From: Hyphomicrobium sp. ghe19
GTDB taxonomy: Bacteria > Pseudomonadota > Alphaproteobacteria > Rhizobiales > Hyphomicrobiaceae
Reading direction: 5' to 3'
DNA: 64,000 nucleotides
NCBI RefSeq assembly: GCF_902712875.1
Contig: NZ_LR743509.1
Span: 4,292,001-4,356,000, forward strand
The notes beneath the pieces are model-generated. The model saw nothing but the letters and a program-made list of their open reading frames with translations. It was not told where the DNA came from and searched no databases. Below, one piece after another: positions 17,483 through 27,933 of the stretch (its first letter is position 1; each line of letters begins with the position of its first letter). The position numbers and the translations under genes were made by a program.

Positions 17483-18712
17483 TTACGTCTTGTTTCGTTG
17501 GCCGAGCGTGCGCAAACGCAGCGCATTGAGCTTGATGAAGCCTTCGGCGTCCTTCTGGTCGTAAGCGCCTTTGTCGTCTTCGAACGTGACGAGCGTCGGC
17601 GAATAAAGTGTCTTCGGGCTCGCGCGGCCGATGACGATGACATTGCCCTTGTAGAGTTCGAGCGTTACTTCGCCCTCGACGTTCTCCTGGCTCTTGTCGA
17701 TCAGGGCCTGAAGCATCTCGCGCTCGGGCGAGAACCAGAAGCCGTTGTAGATCAGCTCGGCGTAGCGCGGCATGATCTCGTCTTTGAGATGCGATGCGCC
17801 GCGATCGAGCGTCAGGCTTTCGATGGCGCGATGGGCGGTAAGCAGGATCGTGCCGCCGGGTGTTTCGTAAACGCCGCGCGATTTCATTCCGACGAAGCGG
17901 TTCTCGACGAGATCGAGACGGCCAATGCCGTTGTCGCGCCCGAGATCGTTCAAGGCCTTCAAGAGCGTGGCGGGCGAAAGCTTCTTGCCATCGAGCGAGA
18001 CGGGATCGCCCTTTTCGAAGCCGATCTTGATGGTCGTCACCTTGTCGGGCGCGGTCATCGGCGAGATGGTGCGCTGATAGACCATCTCGGGCGGCTTCGT
18101 CGCGGGGTCTTCGAGCACTTTGCCTTCCGACGAGGAGTGCAGAAGGTTGGCGTCGACCGAGAATGGGCTCTCGCCCTCCTTGTCCTTGGCGACGGGGATC
18201 TGGTTCTGGCGAGCGAAATCCAGAAGGTCTTCGCGGCCCTTGAACTTCCATTCGCGCCAGGGCGCGATGATCTTGATGCCGGGCTCGAGCGCATAATAGC
18301 CGAGCTCGAATCTCACCTGATCGTTGCCCTTGCCTGTCGCGCCGTGGCAGACGGCGTCGGCGCCGACCTTGCGGGCGATCTCGATCTGCTTCTTCGCGAT
18401 CAGCGGACGGGCGATGGACGTGCCGAGCAAATAAACGCCTTCGTAGACCGTGTTGGCGCGAAACATCGGGAATACGAAATCGCGGACGAATTCCTCGCGC
18501 AGGTCTTCGATGAAGATGTTCTCTTCCTTGATGCCGAGCATCAGGGCCTTCTTGCGGGCCGGCTCCAGCTCTTCACCCTGTCCGAGGTCGGCGGTGAACG
18601 TCACGACTTCGGCGCCGTAGGTCTCCTGCAGCCACTTGAGGATGATCGAAGTGTCTAAACCGCCGGAATAGGCGAGAACGACCTTTTTCACGGATTTAGG
18701 CGCGGCGCTCAT
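17483..18712 (-). CDS. argG: argininosuccinate synthase
   Basis: Joins citrulline and aspartate with ATP in arginine synthesis. With the ATG at 18712 the protein has 409 residues, normal for the family. The N-type ATP pyrophosphatase P-loop AYSGGLDTS is at residues 14-22. Further signatures are [30 protein letters not shown] and [13 protein letters not shown]. The frame is open further upstream, but that extension has no homology. It stands alone, divergent from the isomerase gene at 18863. Confidence 0.97.
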   Translation of the reverse strand: MSAAPKSVKKVVLAYSGGLDTSIILKWLQETYGAEVVTFTADLGQGEELEPARKKALMLGIKEENIFIEDLREEFVRDFVFPMFRANTVYEGVYLLGTSIARPLIAKKQIEIARKVGADAVCHGATGKGNDQVRFELGYYALEPGIKIIAPWREWKFKGREDLLDFARQNQIPVAKDKEGESPFSVDANLLHSSSEGKVLEDPATKPPEMVYQRTISPMTAPDKVTTIKIGFEKGDPVSLDGKKLSPATLLKALNDLGRDNGIGRLDLVENRFVGMKSRGVYETPGGTILLTAHRAIESLTLDRGASHLKDEIMPRYAELIYNGFWFSPEREMLQALIDKSQENVEGEVTLELYKGNVIVIGRASPKTLYSPTLVTFEDDKGAYDQKDAEGFIKLNALRLRTLGQRNKT

Positions 18713-18862
18713 GGGAGATCTGGCTTTCGAATTTGGAATGGGACGGAAACGCGCGGCACTATAGGGTCGGCGGCGCTGCCTGCAAGTCCGGTTGATGCCA
18801 TGTCCTACATGTCGCAATCGGGCTTAGACATTAACGACAGCGGGCTCAACTGAGGAAGCGCA

Positions 18863-19471
18863 ATGAAACCGACTATCGTCTTCTGGTACGAGTTCGCGTC
18901 GACCTACTCTTACCTGAGCGCCATGCGGATCGAGGAAACGGCAGCCGAGGCCAACGTCGCCGTCGATTGGAAGCCATTTCTGCTCGGGCCGATTTTCAAA
19001 TCGCAGGGCTGGGAAACCTCGCCTTTCAATATCTATCCGGCGAAGGGCCGCTACATGGTGCGGGACATTGGACGCACCGCGGCGTCGCGCGGAATTCCTT
19101 TCCAGATGCCGGCGTCGTTTCCGGCCAACGGATTGAAGGCGGCGCGCCTTGCGATCGCGGCGCGAAGCAAAGGCGCGGACGCCGCATTCAGCCGTGCGGT
19201 CTTTGCCGCGGCCTTTGCCAAGGGTTTGGACATCTCCGATGACGCTGTGTTGACGGATTGCCTGACGAGCACCGGTCTCGAGGCGGACGATCTGCGGCGG
19301 CTCAGTACGGATATCGCGGTCAAGTCGGAGTTGCGGGCCAATACGGAAGAGGCGCAGGCGCTCGGGATATTCGGTGCGCCGAGTTTCAGCACGCCGGATG
19401 GGGAAATGTTCTGGGGAGACGACCGGCTCGACCAAGCTTTGGCCTGGGCGAGGAAGCGCGCGCCCGAATGA
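18863..19471 (+). CDS. 2-hydroxychromene-2-carboxylate isomerase family (DsbA-like fold)
   Basis: 202 residues of the thioredoxin-fold HCCA isomerase/kappa-GST family. It opens with FWYEFASTYSYLSAMRIE, where the usual CxxC is replaced by a serine-containing S-x-Y-S, as in HCCA isomerases that use glutathione. The C-terminal part EEAQALGIFGAPSFSTPDGEMFWGDDRLDQAL is diagnostic of the family. The native substrate is probably an aromatic degradation intermediate or a glutathione conjugate. No catabolic operon is adjacent. Confidence 0.88.
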   Translation: MKPTIVFWYEFASTYSYLSAMRIEETAAEANVAVDWKPFLLGPIFKSQGWETSPFNIYPAKGRYMVRDIGRTAASRGIPFQMPASFPANGLKAARLAIAARSKGADAAFSRAVFAAAFAKGLDISDDAVLTDCLTSTGLEADDLRRLSTDIAVKSELRANTEEAQALGIFGAPSFSTPDGEMFWGDDRLDQALAWARKRAPE

Positions 19472-19684
19472 ATGAGGCTTGATTTTCCAACGTTTTGAGC
19501 CGGATGCGGGCTTAGGCGATGGCTTCCCGGCGGGTATTTGTGGCGCAAATGACGCGCATTAACCGCTTCCGCACCGCAGCAAACTCATGAACACAAAAAA
19601 GGCTTCGCAAAGGTGTTTGCGATGTTTCTGTCCAACGTCAACTGATAGAAGCACGGGAATATATCTCATCGGGGGAGAGCGGCC

Positions 19685-20521
19685 GTGATCAGGTCGAATC
19701 GCATCGTCGGGAATCTGGTGTGGTTAGGTTTGCTCGGCTGCGCCATGGCGCTGCCGCTGGCCGCCGAAGAGATCACCGTAACGATCCCACCGGACGATCC
19801 GCCGGCACAAACGGCGGCGCCAGCTCAGGCACCTGATCAGGCGGCGCCGCAGCCCGCGGCAGTCCCGGCCTTCACGCCTCACGACAATCTCCAGAAGTCC
19901 GCCGACAGCAGCGATCCGACTGCGCATCCGACGGATTCCGTCGCGGCGCCAGCTCCAGCTGCTACGGTCAAACACAAGCAGAAGGCAGCGGCTGCTCCTG
20001 CCGCCGCGCCGGCTCCGGCGCCAGCTGATGGTTCGGCCATGCCGGCTGCAACCGACGGAACGACAAAGCCCGCCGAAAAGCCGAAGACGGCGAAAGCGAA
20101 TTCGCCATGCTTCAATATCGATGAGAACGCCTGCGGCGAACTCAGTAAAGTTTGCATCTGGGTTGCGGCGGGCACCAACGACGCGGGCAAGCCGACGAAG
20201 GCCCGGTGCCGGTCCCTGGCAATTCTGAAGAGAGAAGAAGAGAAGGCCGCAAAAGCTGCCAAGGCGACTGGCGCCACGCCGGAAGTTCTGCCGTGGGCCA
20301 CGAACGGCGCAGCAGCGCCGCCGGCGGCTGCCGATGGGGCCGCTGCGGCTCCTCCGGCCGATGCAACCAAGACTGCCAAGAAGACGAAGACGGCCGCCGT
20401 GAAGAAGACGCCGAAGCCGAAGCCCGAAACGGTCAACGCCGCGCCAGCTCCTGCTGTTGGCGACGCGGATGCCGCGGCTGCGCCCGCTTCCGGTTCAGCT
20501 CCGGAGCCTGACGCGCAATAG
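19685..20521 (+). CDS. secreted Ala/Pro/Lys-rich protein with a central Cys motif
   Basis: 278 residues starting at a GTG with GGGGGAGAG upstream. A signal peptide (LVWLGLLGCAMALPLAAEE) is followed by low-complexity AP/AAP linkers. A short ordered core near residues 138-185 contains four cysteines (SPCFNIDENACGELSKVCIW, then KARCRSL). A Lys/Ala-rich tail then recalls cell-wall or DNA-interacting tails. Nothing enzymatic was recognised. The four-Cys core is the only part likely to fold. Function unknown. Confidence 0.7.
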   Translation: MIRSNRIVGNLVWLGLLGCAMALPLAAEEITVTIPPDDPPAQTAAPAQAPDQAAPQPAAVPAFTPHDNLQKSADSSDPTAHPTDSVAAPAPAATVKHKQKAAAAPAAAPAPAPADGSAMPAATDGTTKPAEKPKTAKANSPCFNIDENACGELSKVCIWVAAGTNDAGKPTKARCRSLAILKREEEKAAKAAKATGATPEVLPWATNGAAAPPAAADGAAAAPPADATKTAKKTKTAAVKKTPKPKPETVNAAPAPAVGDADAAAAPASGSAPEPDAQ

Positions 20522-20582
20522 GGGTTTCAGGTTGAATCCGTAGCGCCTGCCGGGTCGATCCCTCGTCGGGCGGGGCTTATCT

Positions 20583-21176
20583 TCAGTGCAAATAGGCCGA
20601 CCACGGCGAACGCGGCGCGAAGTGCCGGTCCATCGCTTGGCGTCCTTCGGGATTTCCAAATACGAGCCGCCACTGCGTACATGCGGCGTCCGCCGCATCC
20701 ATCGCTGATGTGCTTGCCCGGGCCGTCGGTGCCGCCACTGCATACGGCACGCCGTAGGACAGCATCATCGCCATCATGGGACCCTGATAGAGCGTCCAAG
20801 GCGAACTGCCCCAGTATGCCTGAACCGATGCGGGCCAGAACGTATCGCCGCCCGGAAATACGCGCGACGCGGCGACGGCCTGCGTCGCGCCGGGCCAGTA
20901 AGCGAGAGATGCGCCGGCCATCGCCAACCACGCCTGCATGATTTCGTTCTGGAAGGGTGCGGGCGCGTGGGCCACCGGGGTCCAATCACCGAACCAAGCA
21001 GACCAGGCCAAGGGCTGCGGTGCAGGAGGTTCAGGCGCGAGGAGACCTTCCGGCGTCATGTCGTCGTAAAGGCGTTTCTGACACGCCAAGCCTGCGGCTA
21101 CGGAAGCCTGCCCCATCTCGAACATGGCTTCCGTCGCTTTCTGCAGAAAGCGGAAATGCAGGGCGCAATCGAACAA
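20583..21176 (-). CDS. Trp/Ala/Pro-rich protein of unknown function
   Basis: 197 residues, with the true start possibly a later Met around residue 18. It has many tryptophans (PLAWSAWFGDW, AYWPGAT, WPASVQAYWGSSPWTLYQG) and short hydrophobic stretches but no clear signal peptide. N-terminal helix FEMGQASVAAGLACQKRLYDD resembles the start of phasin-like or granule-associated proteins, a weak similarity. It is convergent with the secreted protein at 19685 (62 bases apart). Function unknown. Confidence 0.55.
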   Translation of the reverse strand: MFDCALHFRFLQKATEAMFEMGQASVAAGLACQKRLYDDMTPEGLLAPEPPAPQPLAWSAWFGDWTPVAHAPAPFQNEIMQAWLAMAGASLAYWPGATQAVAASRVFPGGDTFWPASVQAYWGSSPWTLYQGPMMAMMLSYGVPYAVAAPTARASTSAMDAADAACTQWRLVFGNPEGRQAMDRHFAPRSPWSAYLH

Positions 21177-21297
21177 AATACTGTCCCTCAGGTTCGGCTT
21201 TGACGGTACCAGGGATGGTGCGTCGCAGCAACGATGAAGCCGTTCTGCCGCACTGTTGGTTAATCAACTGTTCGCGAGGTCGGCCACCCGAAGGGGG

Positions 21298-22104
21298 TCA
21301 GTGCAGCGTCTGCGTTTTATCGCGGCCGTTTGGCGCCGGGTTGCCGTCGCTATCGATCATCTCGTCGTCGCTCTCGTTTGCCATGGCGGCAGCAGCGTCG
21401 TCGGACCGTTGCCGGTCAGATCTTGTTTTCGACAGCGTCAGGCGCTGCATGATCGGACGCCCGCCGCGCGTTTGCTCGCCCTCGGTCGGCGGTCTCGTTA
21501 TCACGACTTCGGCGCCGTCATTATAATTCTCGGCGCGTGGCGCCACTTCGGATGGCGTGGCCGTCACTCCAGCCGTCACTTCAGCTGTTGCTTCTGCTGT
21601 CTGGGGCACCGATGCCGTTCTCGCCTGACGCTCGCCATGCGGACGTCCTGCAAACTGACCGGCGGCGAGCCAATAAAAGAAGCCTCCGAAGAAGCCGATC
21701 GTGAGGAATGCCTTGACCGCGTAATTGTTGAGGATCGTCGTCGGCTGGCCCACGACCTCGCTCTCATATTGCGCGACGAAGCCGAGCATCGAGATCGCGA
21801 CGCCGGCAAACAGATAGAACGTCAGCGAGCGGACGGAGAACGACTCGCTCAAAATCGCGACGATGAGAACGAAGACGGATGCGAAAATTCCGAGATGCGT
21901 TGCGGCCAGCAGACCGAGCTCGATTGTTTCGCCAGCCGTTTTCGGCAACCGCTCGATGGGCTCGGTCAGCACGTCGATAGGTGTCGTGACGAACATCACG
22001 GTCACGAGCCCCGCGGCCAAGCTCGCGAGTACGAACCCGAACATAACACGCGCTATTGTGCTGAGAAACCGTAGCACGACGACCCCGCCCCTGCGTCTCA
22101 TCTC
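21298..22104 (-). CDS. four-helix inner-membrane protein of unknown function
   Basis: From the ATG at 22104, 268 residues; an ATG 36 bases upstream is also possible. Four transmembrane helices are visible: FLSTIARVMFGFVLASLAAG, THLGIFASVFVLIVAIL, LTFYLFAGVAISMLGFV and AFLTIGFFGGFFYWLAAGQ. A polar, likely disordered tail of about 110 residues is rich in Arg, Thr, Glu and Pro. No family function was recognised. It lies immediately downstream of rlmN on the same strand. Confidence 0.7.
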   Translation of the reverse strand, partial: EMRRRGGVVVLRFLSTIARVMFGFVLASLAAGLVTVMFVTTPIDVLTEPIERLPKTAGETIELGLLAATHLGIFASVFVLIVAILSESFSVRSLTFYLFAGVAISMLGFVAQYESEVVGQPTTILNNYAVKAFLTIGFFGGFFYWLAAGQFAGRPHGERQARTASVPQTAEATAEVTAGVTATPSEVAPRAENYNDGAEVVITRPPTEGEQTRGGRPIMQRLTLSKTRSDRQRSDDAAAAMANESDDEMIDSDGNPAPNGRDKTQTLH

Positions 22105-22175
22105 GTGCGAAATGTATATGAGTGAGCGCGGCGGGCTCAATCAAAATAACGCGGCGACCGCGGGAGAACCGCTCG

Positions 22176-23369
22176 TCAGGCGCCCTGGGACGCGGCGTTG
22201 CGCTCGCTGGCCGAGAGCTTGAGGCTTTCAGATCTAAGTTGCCCGCAGGCCGCAAGAATATCGCGTCCGCGGGGTGTGCGGACGGGGCTCGCGTAACCAG
22301 CCCGATTTACGACGTCTGCAAATCGTTCGATGGTTTCCCAATCCGAGCATTCATAACGCGTGTTCGGCCACGGATTGAACGGGATTAGGTTGATTTTGGC
22401 GGGAATTCCCGCGAGGAGGCGCACGAGCGCCCGCGCCTCCGCGAGGCTGTCGTTGACGCCTTTCAGCATCACATATTCGAACGTGATGCGCCGTGCATTC
22501 GAGAGCCCCGGATAATTGCGGCAGGCCTCGATAAGCTCAGCGATCGGATATTTGCGATTGAGCGGCACGAGTTCGTCGCGCAGCGCATCGTTCGTCGCGT
22601 GCAGCGAGATGGCGAGCATGGTGTCGGCTTCTTCGCCCCAACGCGGAATTTCGGGAACGACACCCGACGTCGACAGCGTGATGCGCCGCTTCGAGAGCGA
22701 GAGGCCTTCGCCGTCCGACGCGATATCCATCGCGGCTTTGACGTTGTCGAAATTGTAGAGCGGCTCGCCCATGCCCATCAGCACGACGTTCGTTATCTTG
22801 CGTTCGCTCTGCGGCAGCAGACGGCCGTCGTCGGGGCCCTTGGCGCCGGGCCAGTCACCGATGCGGTCGCGGGCCAGCATGATCTGGGCGACGATTTCTT
22901 CCGTCTCGAGATTGCGCACGAGCTTCTGCGTGCCGGTGTGGCAGAACGAGCAATTCAGCGTGCAGCCGACCTGGCTCGAAATGCAAAGCGTGCCGCGGTC
23001 GCTCTCGGGGATGTAGACGGTTTCGATTTCCGGCGCGCGTGCTTCGTGACCGCGCTTCGGGAGCCTGAGGAGCCATTTGCGCGTACCGTCGACGGAGATC
23101 TGTTCGGAGACGATCTCGGGACGATCCAGCGTGTACAGCTCTTCGAGCTGGCGGCGCAGATCCTTCGACACATCCGTCATGTCTTCGAAGCGGCTGACGC
23201 CGCGTACGTAGATCCAGCTCCAGAGCTGGCCGACGCGCATGCGGAGCTGCTTTTCCGGAACGCCGGCCGCGGCGAGCGCCAGTTTCAAGCGGTCGCGCGT
23301 CAACCCCGCGAGCGAGAGCTTGGCGGCGGGCTGGTCTGCGTCAATCTTGATTAAAGGCGCGGCGGTCAT
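22176..23369 (-). CDS. rlmN: dual-specificity 23S rRNA/tRNA methyltransferase RlmN
   Basis: A radical-SAM enzyme methylating A2503 of 23S rRNA and A37 of some tRNAs. The 397 residues include the cluster cysteines C136-x3-C140-x2-C143 in [28 protein letters not shown] and [13 protein letters not shown] follow, and the C-terminal catalytic Cys375 lies in [12 protein letters not shown]. The N-terminal HhH-like accessory domain is also present. The gene follows hslU on the same strand, with structured repeat copy B in between. Confidence 0.96.
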   Translation of the reverse strand: MTAAPLIKIDADQPAAKLSLAGLTRDRLKLALAAAGVPEKQLRMRVGQLWSWIYVRGVSRFEDMTDVSKDLRRQLEELYTLDRPEIVSEQISVDGTRKWLLRLPKRGHEARAPEIETVYIPESDRGTLCISSQVGCTLNCSFCHTGTQKLVRNLETEEIVAQIMLARDRIGDWPGAKGPDDGRLLPQSERKITNVVLMGMGEPLYNFDNVKAAMDIASDGEGLSLSKRRITLSTSGVVPEIPRWGEEADTMLAISLHATNDALRDELVPLNRKYPIAELIEACRNYPGLSNARRITFEYVMLKGVNDSLAEARALVRLLAGIPAKINLIPFNPWPNTRYECSDWETIERFADVVNRAGYASPVRTPRGRDILAACGQLRSESLKLSASERNAASQGA

Positions 23370-23459
23370 AGCGAAAACATGCTTTCGGTTCGGAAAGCGC
23401 TCCTTTTACAGGGGTTCGCGAAAAGTGCCTAGCGGCACATTTTCGCTACCTTTTTGTTG

Positions 23460-23500
23460 GCGCACGGCGACTCGCGTTCCGCGAGCCGGCCGCCATGCGC
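23460..23500 (+). repeat. structured repeat, copy B
   Basis: A folded element: 10-bp outer stem (one mismatch), internal loop A/CCGGC, 6-bp inner stem CTCGCG/CGCGAG, and a TTC loop. The loop and bulge bases are identical to copies A (26684) and C (30403), while the stem bases differ and still pair. It lies between hslU and rlmN. Confidence 0.8.
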
Positions 23501-23515
23501 GGACGTGAGCGTTAA

Positions 23516-24820
23516 TTACAGGATAAACCGGCTCAGATCGGCGTTCTTCGAAAGGGTTCCGACGCGTTCCGTCACGTAAGGGCCGTCGATTACCACGGTT
23601 TGCACGCCTCGGTCGGAGGCTTCGAACGAAACGTCGTCGAGGACGCGCTCGAGCACCGTCTGAAGCCGCCGGGCGCCGATGTTCTCAACGGTCGAGTTCA
23701 CCTCGACGGCCGCGTCGGCGATGGCTTCAATCGCGTCCGGTTTGAATTCGAGCGTGACGCCTTCTGTCTGCAGCAGGGCCACGGATTGCCTGATGAGACT
23801 GACCTGCGGCTCCGTCAGGATGCGCTTCATGTCTTCGCGCGTCAGAGCATTCAGCTCGACGCGGATCGGGAGACGGCCCTGCAATTCCGGCAAGAGGTCG
23901 GAAGGTTTCGAGACGTGGAACGCGCCCGAGGCGATGAAGAGGATATGATCCGTCTTCACGGGGCCGTGCTTGGTCGCGACGGTCGTGCCTTCGATCAACG
24001 GCAGGAGATCGCGCTGCACGCCTTCGCGCGAGACGTCGGCACCGCCGCGCGCAGCGTCGCCGCGCGATGAAATCTTATCGATCTCATCAAGGAACACGAT
24101 GCCGTTGTTTTCGACGGCGGTAATCGCTTCCCCCGCGATCTGATCGCTATCGATCAGCTTGTCGCTTTCTTCGGCAATGAGAATGTCGAAGCTATCCTGA
24201 ACTGTGACTCGGCGCGACTTCGTTCGCTGCCCGAGCGCCTTGCCCAGCATCTCGCCGATGTTGATCGTCGCCATCGAGCCGCCCGGCATGTCGAACGAGG
24301 GGATGGGGGAGGAGGTATCGGCGACGAGGATGTCGATCTCCTTGTCGTTCAATTCATTGTTGCGGAGTTTCTTGCGGAAGCTGTCGCGTGTCGCGGGGGA
24401 CGAGCCGGAGCCGACGAGCGCATCGAGCACGCGTTCTTCCGCGGATTTTTCGGCTTTCGCGCGGACGCCTTGGCGTTTCGTTTCCTTGACGAGGGCGATG
24501 CCGACTTCAACGAGATCGCGAACGATGCTGTCGACGTCGCGTCCGACGTAGCCGACCTCGGTGAACTTGGTCGCTTCGACCTTGAGGAACGGCGCACCCG
24601 CGAGCTTCGCCAACCGGCGGGAGATCTCCGTCTTGCCGACGCCCGTCGGGCCGATCATCAGGATGTTCTTCGGCAGAACTTCGTCGCGAAGCTCGCCGGT
24701 CAACTGCTGACGGCGCCAGCGGTTACGGAGGGCTATGGCGACGGCACGCTTGGCGTCGGCTTGGCCGACGATGTAGCGGTCTAGTTCGGATACGATTTCG
24801 CGCGGTGAAAAATTCGTCAT
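23516..24820 (-). CDS. hslU: ATP-dependent protease ATPase subunit HslU
   Basis: The AAA+ unfoldase partner of HslV. The 434 residues are the normal length. Walker A GPTGVGKT is at about 57-64 and Walker B is [11 protein letters not shown]. The I-domain lies between them ([19 protein letters not shown] onward), and the C-terminal tail [11 protein letters not shown] is the peptide that docks into HslV. Its ATG overlaps the stop of the upstream membrane-protein gene by four bases (ATGA), so translation is probably coupled. Confidence 0.97.
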   Translation of the reverse strand: MTNFSPREIVSELDRYIVGQADAKRAVAIALRNRWRRQQLTGELRDEVLPKNILMIGPTGVGKTEISRRLAKLAGAPFLKVEATKFTEVGYVGRDVDSIVRDLVEVGIALVKETKRQGVRAKAEKSAEERVLDALVGSGSSPATRDSFRKKLRNNELNDKEIDILVADTSSPIPSFDMPGGSMATINIGEMLGKALGQRTKSRRVTVQDSFDILIAEESDKLIDSDQIAGEAITAVENNGIVFLDEIDKISSRGDAARGGADVSREGVQRDLLPLIEGTTVATKHGPVKTDHILFIASGAFHVSKPSDLLPELQGRLPIRVELNALTREDMKRILTEPQVSLIRQSVALLQTEGVTLEFKPDAIEAIADAAVEVNSTVENIGARRLQTVLERVLDDVSFEASDRGVQTVVIDGPYVTERVGTLSKNADLSRFIL

Positions 24821-25920
24821 TGTCTCGCTTCAGGAAGATAGGGAGCAAAGGCGGTTTTTTGCAGGTGCGGCAAAAGCCTGTTCCTGATCGGGTGCCAAAA
24901 GACGCCCAGACACAGGACGAAAATGCCGACGACGCCGAGCGTCAGCACGAATGTCGAGGGGGCGGCTCCGCCGCTCGACAGGAGAATGCCGCCGCTCAGG
25001 AGATCGTAGACGGCGTATGTGAAGTAGATGAGCGACGACACGAGGAGCGCGCGCCGATCGATGGCGAGCGCGAAAACGGCGAGCAGAAGCACTGTTGCCA
25101 AGATGGCCGCCGATGTGGGGGTGCCGTTCGTCGACTGCTTGATGAGAAGGATGACCGGCGAAACGATCAGCGGCGCTGCGACGAGCTGCAGCCAGAAGGC
25201 GCAGTCGGAGAGGCGGGTTATCCGTTTCGTGTCGCGGGCATCGTAGGCGAGTGCTGCGCCGAGAACGACAAGGCCATAGCCGAAGGCGACGAACGACGGG
25301 CCGATCTCCACGATTTGGAGAAGGCTCCTGCTGACGACGGCGTAGCCGAAGAACGCGATCAGCGCGAGTGCGAACGGGAGGCGGAAACGCAGGTAATAGA
25401 CAATCGCGGCGACGAGCGCCGGTCCGCCGAACGTGAGCGATGGGTTGCGCCAGAATGCGAATTCGGAGTCGGCGTCCCAGTGAGATGAGGCGAAGTTATT
25501 CCAGTGCATCTGGACCACGACGGCCGCAGCGGCGAATGCGACGAACAGCGTGGAGAGCACTATTCCCGGCAGCACGGCGCGCAGCCGCCCGACGAGGATT
25601 TCACTCAAGATCCAGAAGGTCAGCGCTGCGAACGCGAGGGCGCCGAACCAGCTCATGCCGAAGGCGCTTGTCGAACTCAGGATGAGGAAGGCGCCGGCGA
25701 CGAGCAGCACGCCAATCGTCAGGAAGACGTCGTTGAAGCCGTTGAGGAAGCGAAAGCGCTCTTCATCGGCGATGGCAGGTTCGCCATCGGGACCCAAAAC
25801 CGCGGAACTCAAAACCGCGGAACCCTGGCGCATCGCCTGCAACTTCTCGGCCTGCGCCGCGTCGATGACGCCGGCCTCGACCGCCGCTTTCAGATCTTCA
25901 GGTGATAATGCGCTTGGCAT
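24817..25920 (-). CDS. DUF2157-like polytopic membrane protein inserted between hslV and hslU
   Basis: 367 residues. A soluble N-terminus reads [22 protein letters not shown], a short helical motif found in DUF2157-type membrane proteins. Ten or so hydrophobic helices follow (for example [19 protein letters not shown] and [19 protein letters not shown]). The C-terminus is short and basic. The gene overlaps hslU by four bases and starts 51 bases after hslV, so it lies inside what is usually a tight two-gene operon. No biochemical function is known for the family. Confidence 0.78.
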   Translation of the reverse strand: MPSALSPEDLKAAVEAGVIDAAQAEKLQAMRQGSAVLSSAVLGPDGEPAIADEERFRFLNGFNDVFLTIGVLLVAGAFLILSSTSAFGMSWFGALAFAALTFWILSEILVGRLRAVLPGIVLSTLFVAFAAAAVVVQMHWNNFASSHWDADSEFAFWRNPSLTFGGPALVAAIVYYLRFRLPFALALIAFFGYAVVSRSLLQIVEIGPSFVAFGYGLVVLGAALAYDARDTKRITRLSDCAFWLQLVAAPLIVSPVILLIKQSTNGTPTSAAILATVLLLAVFALAIDRRALLVSSLIYFTYAVYDLLSGGILLSSGGAAPSTFVLTLGVVGIFVLCLGVFWHPIRNRLLPHLQKTAFAPYLPEARQ

Positions 25921-25971
25921 CTGGTCAGTGATCCGGGTGTTGGCGATTGGCGTTTCGCTCGGTGAAGGGCG

Positions 25972-26541
25972 CTAGCCTGGTGCGTCCAGGGCTTCGACGA
26001 CGATGTTCTTGTTCGTATAGACGCAAATGTCGGCGGCAATACTCATCGCCTTGCGGGCGATGGCCTCGGCGTCGAGGGGCTGGTCAATCAGGGCGCGGGC
26101 AGCGGCCAGCGCATAATTGCCGCCGGAGCCGATGCCGGCGATGGCGTTTTCCGGCTCGAGAACGTCGCCGGTGCCGGTCAGGACGAGGGTCGTCGACGCA
26201 TCGGCCACGATCATCATGGCCTCGAGGCGACGCAGGAAACGGTCGGTGCGCCAGTCCTTGGCAAGCTCGACGGCGGCGCGGGTCAACTGGCCCGGGTACA
26301 TTTCGAGCTTCGCTTCGAGCCGCTCGAAAAGGGTGAAGGCGTCCGCCGTCGCGCCGGCGAACCCGCCGATGACGTCGCCCTTGCCGAGGCGGCGGACCTT
26401 CTTGGCATTGGCCTTGATGATCGTCTGGCCGAGGCTGACCTGGCCGTCACCGGCAACTACAACTCGGCCGCCTTTGCGAACGGTGAGTATTGTGGTGGCG
26501 TGCCACGACGAATCGCCAGCATTTGGGCTCTGGTGGGTCAT
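25972..26541 (-). CDS. hslV: ATP-dependent protease peptidase subunit HslV
   Basis: The proteasome-like threonine peptidase of the HslUV complex. With the ATG at 26541 it has 189 residues. The catalytic Thr lies in [12 protein letters not shown], at about residue 16. This implies a propeptide of roughly 15 residues instead of only the initiator Met, as is known for some alphaproteobacteria. Other landmarks are [14 protein letters not shown], the active-site lysine in [10 protein letters not shown] and [15 protein letters not shown]. It is divergent from hisB. Confidence 0.96.
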   Translation of the reverse strand: MTHQSPNAGDSSWHATTILTVRKGGRVVVAGDGQVSLGQTIIKANAKKVRRLGKGDVIGGFAGATADAFTLFERLEAKLEMYPGQLTRAAVELAKDWRTDRFLRRLEAMMIVADASTTLVLTGTGDVLEPENAIAGIGSGGNYALAAARALIDQPLDAEAIARKAMSIAADICVYTNKNIVVEALDAPG

Positions 26542-26683
26542 TTGTACCGCGTCAGTTAAGCTTTTGACGGCAGGATGCAAGATAAGCCGGTTGCCTGCGG
26601 CCACGGGGCCGCTGTGGCGACCTTGGCCGGGCGGGCCACAAGCTGATAAACGCTCTCGCATGTGTCCGGAAGTGTCTTCGTTT

Positions 26684-26722
26684 GCCCCGGCGACTCTCCT
26701 TCGGAGAGCCGGCCGCCGGGGC
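26684..26722 (+). repeat. structured repeat, copy A
   Basis: A perfect 9-bp outer stem (GCCCCGGCG/CGCCGGGGC), internal loop A/CCGGC, inner stem CTCTCC/GGAGAG, and a TTC loop. It lies in the hslV/hisB divergent region, about 50 bases before the hisB start. It has the same orientation and architecture as copies B and C. Confidence 0.82.
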
Positions 26723-26772
26723 GGGCCGTGTTAGAGTGGATTAAGGATATGACGGGTGTCGGAGAGATTCAC

Positions 26773-27372
26773 GTGAAGCAGCGGCAGGCCTCGATCACGC
26801 GCAAGACCAAGGAGACCGAGATCTCCGCGACCGTCGATCTCGACGGGACGGGCGCGTACGATATTTCGACGGGGATCGGTTTCCTCGATCATATGCTGGA
26901 GCAACTCGCCCGCCATTCGCTGATCGACATCACGCTCAGGGCCAAGGGCGATCTGCATATCGACTTCCACCACACGGCCGAAGACACCGGCATCGTCATC
27001 GGGCAGGCCATCGCCAAAGCGCTCGGCGACAAGGCCGGTATCGTGCGTTATGCGGACGTGCATCTGCCGATGGACGAAACCCTGACGCGCGTTGCGCTCG
27101 ACGTCTCGGGGCGGCCGTTTCTGATCTGGAAAGCCGATTTCTCGCGGCACAAGGTCGGCGAGATGGACACGGAGCTATTCCGCGAGTGGTTCCAGGCCTT
27201 TGCGCAGAACGCCGGCATCACGCTGCACGTCGAAAACCTTTACGGCGAGAACAATCACCATATTGCCGAGACCTGCTATAAGGGTTTGGCGCGGGCGCTG
27301 AGGGCCGCTATTGCTCTCGACCCGCGGCAGGCGGGCCGTATCCCGTCGACGAAGGGCATGCTGCAAGGCTGA
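26773..27372 (+). CDS. hisB: imidazoleglycerol-phosphate dehydratase
   Basis: Catalyses the dehydration step of histidine synthesis. The GTG at 26773 is preferred because GGAGAG lies six bases before it and it yields 199 residues starting at the family's [16 protein letters not shown]. An ATG at 26749 is an alternative. Metal-binding histidine motifs are intact: [25 protein letters not shown] and [15 protein letters not shown]. First gene of the his cluster, 48 bases before the DUF2628 gene. Confidence 0.95.
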   Translation: MKQRQASITRKTKETEISATVDLDGTGAYDISTGIGFLDHMLEQLARHSLIDITLRAKGDLHIDFHHTAEDTGIVIGQAIAKALGDKAGIVRYADVHLPMDETLTRVALDVSGRPFLIWKADFSRHKVGEMDTELFREWFQAFAQNAGITLHVENLYGENNHHIAETCYKGLARALRAAIALDPRQAGRIPSTKGMLQG

Positions 27373-27419
27373 GTTCCGGCGAAGCCTTCCGCAGCATTGG
27401 CTCCTGTCGGCAAGAGTCG

Positions 27420-27920
27420 ATGGACCAAGGAGTTTTGAGTTCCGTGGCGACCTATACCGTGCACGAACCCCCCGTTTCCGATTCCGACCGGGTCGACCGC
27501 GCTGTCGAGCTGGCGTTCGTGAAGGACGGGTTTTCCTGGCTGACGGCCATTTTTCCGCCGCTCGGGTTTCTCTCCCATGGCCTATGGCTGATGGCGATCG
27601 CTTATCTCGCCGGAACGGGCCTTCTCAGTTACGTGCTGGCCCAGGCCAAAGTCGACCCCGACTGGATCGGCCTGATCATCCTCATGATCAATATCTATCT
27701 CGGCTTCGAGATTTCGACGCTCAGGCGCTGGATGCTCGATCAAAAAGGCTGGCGCATGCTTGGCGTCGTCAACGGACGCTCGATCGCGGAGTGCGAACGG
27801 CGCTTCTTTGAGAGCTGGTTGCCCGATCAGCCGGTCATTCAGAGCGATACACCGAAGGCGCCGGGCAATCCCCCCGCGCAAGGTGGTTCACGCTTCTGGC
27901 CTTTCGGGGCGGGGGCTTGA
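27420..27920 (+). CDS. DUF2628 membrane protein of the his operon
   Basis: 166 residues. A soluble N-terminus (VDRAVELAFVKDGFSWLTA) leads into hydrophobic segments FPPLGFLSHGLWLMAIAYLAG and IGLIILMINIYLGFEI. The conserved LRRWMLDQKGWRMLGVVNGRSIAECERRFF follows, then a Pro-rich tail. DUF2628 proteins commonly sit between hisB and hisH in Rhizobiales, as here, 14 bases before hisH. Their function is unknown, and the linkage may be structural, not biochemical. Confidence 0.88.
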   Translation: MDQGVLSSVATYTVHEPPVSDSDRVDRAVELAFVKDGFSWLTAIFPPLGFLSHGLWLMAIAYLAGTGLLSYVLAQAKVDPDWIGLIILMINIYLGFEISTLRRWMLDQKGWRMLGVVNGRSIAECERRFFESWLPDQPVIQSDTPKAPGNPPAQGGSRFWPFGAGA

Positions 27921-27933
27921 GGCCGCAGCGCTA

